From assembly GCF_037102585.1 (NCBI RefSeq), contig NW_027043820.1:1956501-2020500 (forward strand): a stretch of 64,000 nucleotides of DNA, written 5' to 3'. Numbering within the stretch: the stretch's first letter is position 1; each line of letters opens with the position of its first letter. The DNA is from Saccharomycopsis crataegensis. Its lineage: Eukaryota; Ascomycota; Saccharomycetes; Ascoideales; Saccharomycopsidaceae. The notes under the pieces are model-generated. The model saw only the letters and a program-made list of their open reading frames with translations. It did no database searches and had not been told where the DNA came from. Made by a program: the position numbers and the translations under genes. Shown piece after piece: positions 61,036 through 64,000 of this stretch.

Positions 61036-61812
61036 TGTGAAGGATACTATTTAGAAAGTGTTGTATTGATGAGACAACAAGAAAAAGAATGAAAAGAAAA
61101 AGTCCTCAACCCTTTTTTTTTTCGTTTTTTTGCTACCTACCTCTTTTCTGTCCCGTATTATTTGAAATGACACTATTTTCCATTGGGAATTTTAAGCTTC
61201 GTTTTCAAAACAAATCCGGCCAACGCACCCAATACGAATACGGTACGTCAGGACTCACTAAAACAGCGCTAAAGAAAAGTTAGTGTCATAACTGATACCT
61301 TTACATCTCGCAATTTGTCCCATCACCACTGGTTGCACAATAAATATCATCTGTTTTTTTTTTCCTAACCTCGTTGTAAAAACTAACAACTATGGTAGGT
61401 CGTTGCCCTCGCGTCGCCATAATAGGATGATTACTAACACACGCAGTAACAGTCATCAAATTAACAAGAGAGCATCTATTTTTCCAAAGATCTCGTAACG
61501 GAGTGAGTATGATGGATATCGATAATACTGGTCTGCAATGATAGAAAATGAGGCTCGTGGATACATGAACTCTAATTCAAAAACCGCCACATCAAGTAAT
61601 GTAATCAGGCATCTATCTTCCAATGAAAAAAAAAAAAAGGAATACTGTTCAGACAAACTAAATTGTATAGGAATTTGGTATATATTTTAAAACCATGTGC
61701 TCTATTTTTATTATGTAAGACTGTAAGGTGGTTGGTTCGTCCATATTCTTTCAGTATATTATTCCTACCGAGCATTCATAAAAAATTTATGTAACTAAAA
61801 AGTAATTTTAAT
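61036..61812. other. Intergenic region between wall-protein cluster and tRNA-His
   Basis: 777 bp; promoter of the 61-kb wall gene plus the 3' side of tRNA-His, where a T-run on the minus strand near 61798-61802 can end Pol III transcription. No credible ORF. Confidence 0.4.
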
Positions 61813-61884
61813 TGCCGGCCCCAGGAATCGAACCTGGGTCTAGTCGGCCACAACGACTCGTACTGACCACTATACTAGGCCGGC
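61813..61884 (-). tRNA. tRNA-His(GUG)
   Basis: On the minus strand the acceptor stem pairs GCCGGCC (61884-61878) with GGCCGGC, discriminator A. The D-arm TAGTATAGTGGTCAGTAC, anticodon loop TTGTGGC (anticodon GTG) and B box GGTTCGATTCC closely match yeast tRNA-His. No encoded G-1, as usual in eukaryotes; no intron. Confidence 0.97.
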
Positions 61885-62054
61885 TTTTGTGACTGTTTTT
61901 CGTTACATACTTTCACTCTCAATATATTTTTCTTTGTTACCCGGCCTTAATGCCTAGTTTCCCAGTTAATAGTATTTGGTTTATTTCTTACTTGGTTTAT
62001 TAATTTACTATTATTATTTTATTGATTTTTCTTAATTTGATTTATGGGTTTGTG

Positions 62055-62480
62055 TGTTATGGAAATCAAAGATGTGTGGTGCCATCTGAGATAAAACCAT
62101 AGCACTGGTCTATTTGATTTTGTTAATTTTGATTTTGATTTTGATTTTGATTTTGATTTTGATTTTGATTTTGACTTTGAATTTGACAACATTCCACAAA
62201 GGCTTCACATTATTATCTCTCACTAATAATTGAGGCAAAGAAATGGAATGTGAGTTAAAGTGTTCAGTTGGTATATTGATTTATGGAATCAGGATATGTG
62301 TCTGGACTTAAAAAGTGTGTGGTGACACTTAAGACAGACCCATGGTACTGGTTCTTATTTGATTTATTTGGTTTATTTGGTTTATTAGGTTTATTTGGTT
62401 TATTTGGTTTATTTGGTTTACTTGGTTATTTTGACTTATTTGAATCATTTGGTCTATTTGATTATTTGAATTATTTTTTT
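62055..62480. repeat. Diverged direct duplication with hexa- and nonanucleotide tracts
   Basis: Copy A (about 62057-62120) and copy B (about 62281-62365) share TTATGGAA, GTGTGGTG, an ACTGGT and TTTGATTT in the same order; B has about 20 extra bases near its start. Copy A runs into a TTTTGA hexanucleotide tract (62121-62175) and copy B into a TTTATTTGG-type tract (62362-62425). The latter creates a Phe/Gly/Leu-rich ORF that is probably not a gene. Confidence 0.75.
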
Positions 62481-62598
62481 ACTTGGATCTAATCATTCTA
62501 TTGATTTTTATTATTTTTATCTTTATTATCCCCCCAGAATTCTGATGGTCACTACATTGAAAATACTTAGTATTTGAGATATAGTGCCAAAACCCCTC

Positions 62599-63157
62599 AA
62601 CAAAGACCTCCATCTCAGTTCATGAAGCTCCTAGTGATGGGTAATTCACTAGTGACTTCATCTCATATTTTCACATTGCACCTTTTTTCCTTAATAATCT
62701 TGATTGTTGAGTTTTTTACCGGTGATGTGATTAATTCTTAAAGCAAGGAGTGTGTGGTTGTGAGAAAGTTATAGTATTTTACTTATCTATTAGAAAGACC
62801 GGCATGAAATGCCCGGCTTGCAAGTTATTTAGAACCTCTGTGACTCGTTAATATACAATTCATTCATTCATTCATGCCTTAACAAAGACCTCCACATCAG
62901 TTCATGAAGCTCCTAGTGATGGGTGATTCACTAGCGACTTCATCTCATATTTTCACATTACACCTTTTTTCCTTAATAATCTTGATTGTTGAGTTTTTTA
63001 CCGGTGATGTGAGTAATCCTTAAAGCAAGGAGTGTGATGTTGTGAGAAAGTTATAGTTAGTTACTTTACCTACTAGAAAGACCGGCACAAAATTCCCGGC
63101 TTGCATGTTATTTAGAACCTCTCCCACTCGTTAATATACAATTCATTCCTTCATGCC
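62599..63157. repeat. Two tandem ~280-bp direct repeats
   Basis: Unit 1 (62599-62880) and unit 2 (62881-63157) are head to tail and very similar, with scattered substitutions and small indels. Both hold an inverted repeat, CTAGTGA and TCACTAG around an 8-base loop, with an outer TGAAG/CTTCA pair (62623-62660 and 62905-62942). Both also have an ACCGGCA...CCCGGCTTGC stretch and end in CATT repeats. They lie 0.7-1.3 kb on the upstream side of tRNA-His. No ORF, no TG...CA ends. Confidence 0.9.
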
Positions 63158-63546
63158 GTCATCAAAATAACCATCAGTATCATTCACTCTGCTATCTCTG
63201 TTGTAAATCGTATCATAAATTATTTTCTTCCATTTGTGGTTGTTAATGATGAAATCAATAATACTGGAGTACCTCAGTTGCTGGTATATAAATAAATTCT
63301 GATAAGAAAAGAAAAGCCTATCATCTAACTTAAAAGGAACTAGCAAATGTTTTGTGCAATGGTGAAACCATTTAATACTGTCTAAGTATAGGCACTGCCG
63401 CCAAACCGAACAAAGTTGGTCACATGCAAATCATCGCAAAAAAAAATATATCCATTTAGCAAAAGGTAACAATTTTTTTTTTTGAGCAAGTATGTGATTG
63501 TTATATGCCATCTTTTTTGTACTTCCAATCGATAACAAACTATAAA
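63158..63546. other. Intergenic region before the Cys-rich microprotein gene
   Basis: 389 bp with A/T homopolymers (63440, 63472-63483); likely promoter of the next gene, with TATAAAA at 63541-63547 overlapping its start. Nothing else recognised. Confidence 0.4.
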
Positions 63547-63786
63547 ATGTGCATGCCTGCTACTTGTAACACTTGTGGTAAGTTATTAGTGTGTGTATGT
63601 TTCAGGTAATTTTGGCGTATGCTAACCATGCTTAACGTTATAGATAAAACCACTTGGAAAGGATGTGGTCTTCATGTCCCTTATGCCATGGACTCAATAC
63701 CAAAAAGTCAATGGTGTACTTGCAAATCTGCCGATGGCTCACTCTCAGAATATCCTCCAAAATTGGGTACAGGTATCGCTGGTTGA
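63547..63786 (+). CDS. Small Cys-rich conserved fungal protein, spliced
   Basis: Exon 1 is 63547-63577 and exon 2 is 63644-63786; the 66-bp intron (63578-63643) has donor GTAAGT, a GCTAAC branch site and acceptor TATAG. The product has 57 residues and begins MCMPATCNTCDKTTWKGCGL, followed by H, then an M-D-S-I-P-K-S-Q-W-C-T-C stretch. This MCMPATCxTC..K.xW.GCG.H pattern is that of a widespread, uncharacterised family of tiny fungal proteins that may bind a metal through its cysteines (inference). An alternative acceptor TTTCAG at 63600-63605 leads quickly to a stop, so the downstream one is used. Confidence 0.8.
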
Positions 63787-64000
63787 GGCATGCTTGAAAG
63801 AGAAATGAGATGATGAATTAGTTATGTGTTTGTATGAAGTTTTATGTTTGATATATAGTTTTTTTTATTTTGTCCATTTACAGTCAAAATATATAGTGAT
63901 TGGCAAAAAGTAGTAGTGCCTTTTTTTTTTTTTTTTCTAGTTTTTGCAAACTTCGCTGTTAAGCGTTAGTGACATGGCATTTATTAGCGGGATTGTAGAT
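63787..64000. other. 3' flank of the microprotein gene
   Basis: 214 bp of AT-rich sequence with a T-run at 63920-63937; no further gene start recognised before the window ends. Confidence 0.4.

Noticed and set aside
62283-62492. 69-codon ORF with repeated Phe-Gly-Leu units
   Set aside because: The coding potential comes entirely from the TTTATTTGG simple repeat within a duplicated non-coding zone.
62599-63157. Tandem solo LTRs of a Ty-like element
   Set aside because: Location by a tRNA gene fits, but there are no TG...CA ends, no visible target-site duplication and no retroelement coding remains.
1-64000. CRISPR array, prokaryotic operons, phage or viral genes
   Set aside because: No spaced identical repeats, no Shine-Dalgarno-driven gene strings and no viral proteins; everything recognised is yeast nuclear.

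Overview
The window is nuclear DNA of a budding yeast (Saccharomycotina). It is AT-rich, has compact single-exon genes, and carries a few short introns with GTATGT/GTAAGT donors and TACTAAC-like branch points. It has eukaryotic Pol III tRNA genes, one with an intron, and clear orthologues of yeast genes (MTG2, NUR1, IPK1, HTD2, HER2, CFT1, MAM33, MAK32, PDC, SSY1, ISY1, STE3, GDA1, ASK1). It is unlikely to be Saccharomyces cerevisiae: the gene order differs, cytochrome c, GDA1 and a P1 gene are spliced, a canonical COP9 subunit 2 is present, and the ribosomal-protein promoter looks like the Tbf1/Cbf1 type known from Candida rather than the Rap1 type. Family and species are not resolved, and I could not decide how CUG is decoded because too few CTG codons fall at informative positions.

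Layout. 1-13 kb: three transcription-factor genes (an HSF-type factor cut by the window edge, a large Hap1-like Zn2Cys6 factor with a split zinc cluster, and a bHLH factor) surround the mitochondrial GTPase gene MTG2. 13-21 kb: RRM protein, NUR1, IPK1, tRNA-Ser(UGA) with intron, HTD2 and HER2 (GatA). 21-38 kb: CFT1, spliced RPP1, MAM33, CSN12, MAK32, an Eat1/Imo32-family protein that lacks the catalytic serine, CSN2, spliced cytochrome c and pyruvate decarboxylase. 38-56 kb: SSY1, ISY1, the a-factor receptor STE3, LST4, spliced GDA1, ASK1 and a PDI-like protein. 56-61 kb: four co-oriented genes for small or Ser/Thr-rich secretory or GPI-type proteins, two of them diverged paralogues. 61.8-64 kb: tRNA-His, a gene-poor zone built from two sets of tandem duplications with simple-sequence tracts, and a 57-residue Cys-rich protein split by a 66-bp intron.

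How the genes relate. Most are unrelated housekeeping genes, as usual in yeast. Recurrent themes are mitochondria (MTG2, HTD2, HER2, MAM33, cytochrome c, possibly the Eat1-like protein), nutrient signalling (SSY1 and LST4), and PCI-domain complexes (CSN12 and CSN2 three genes apart). The accessory part is the right end: a fast-evolving wall-protein cluster followed by tRNA-linked repeats. I found no CRISPR array, intact transposon or clear new multi-gene system. The best leads are the degenerate Eat1-like pseudoenzyme, the repeat locus with a conserved hairpin, the wall-protein cluster and the hidden spliced microprotein.

Start codons were re-chosen as the first in-frame ATG wherever an open frame begins at TTG or GTG.
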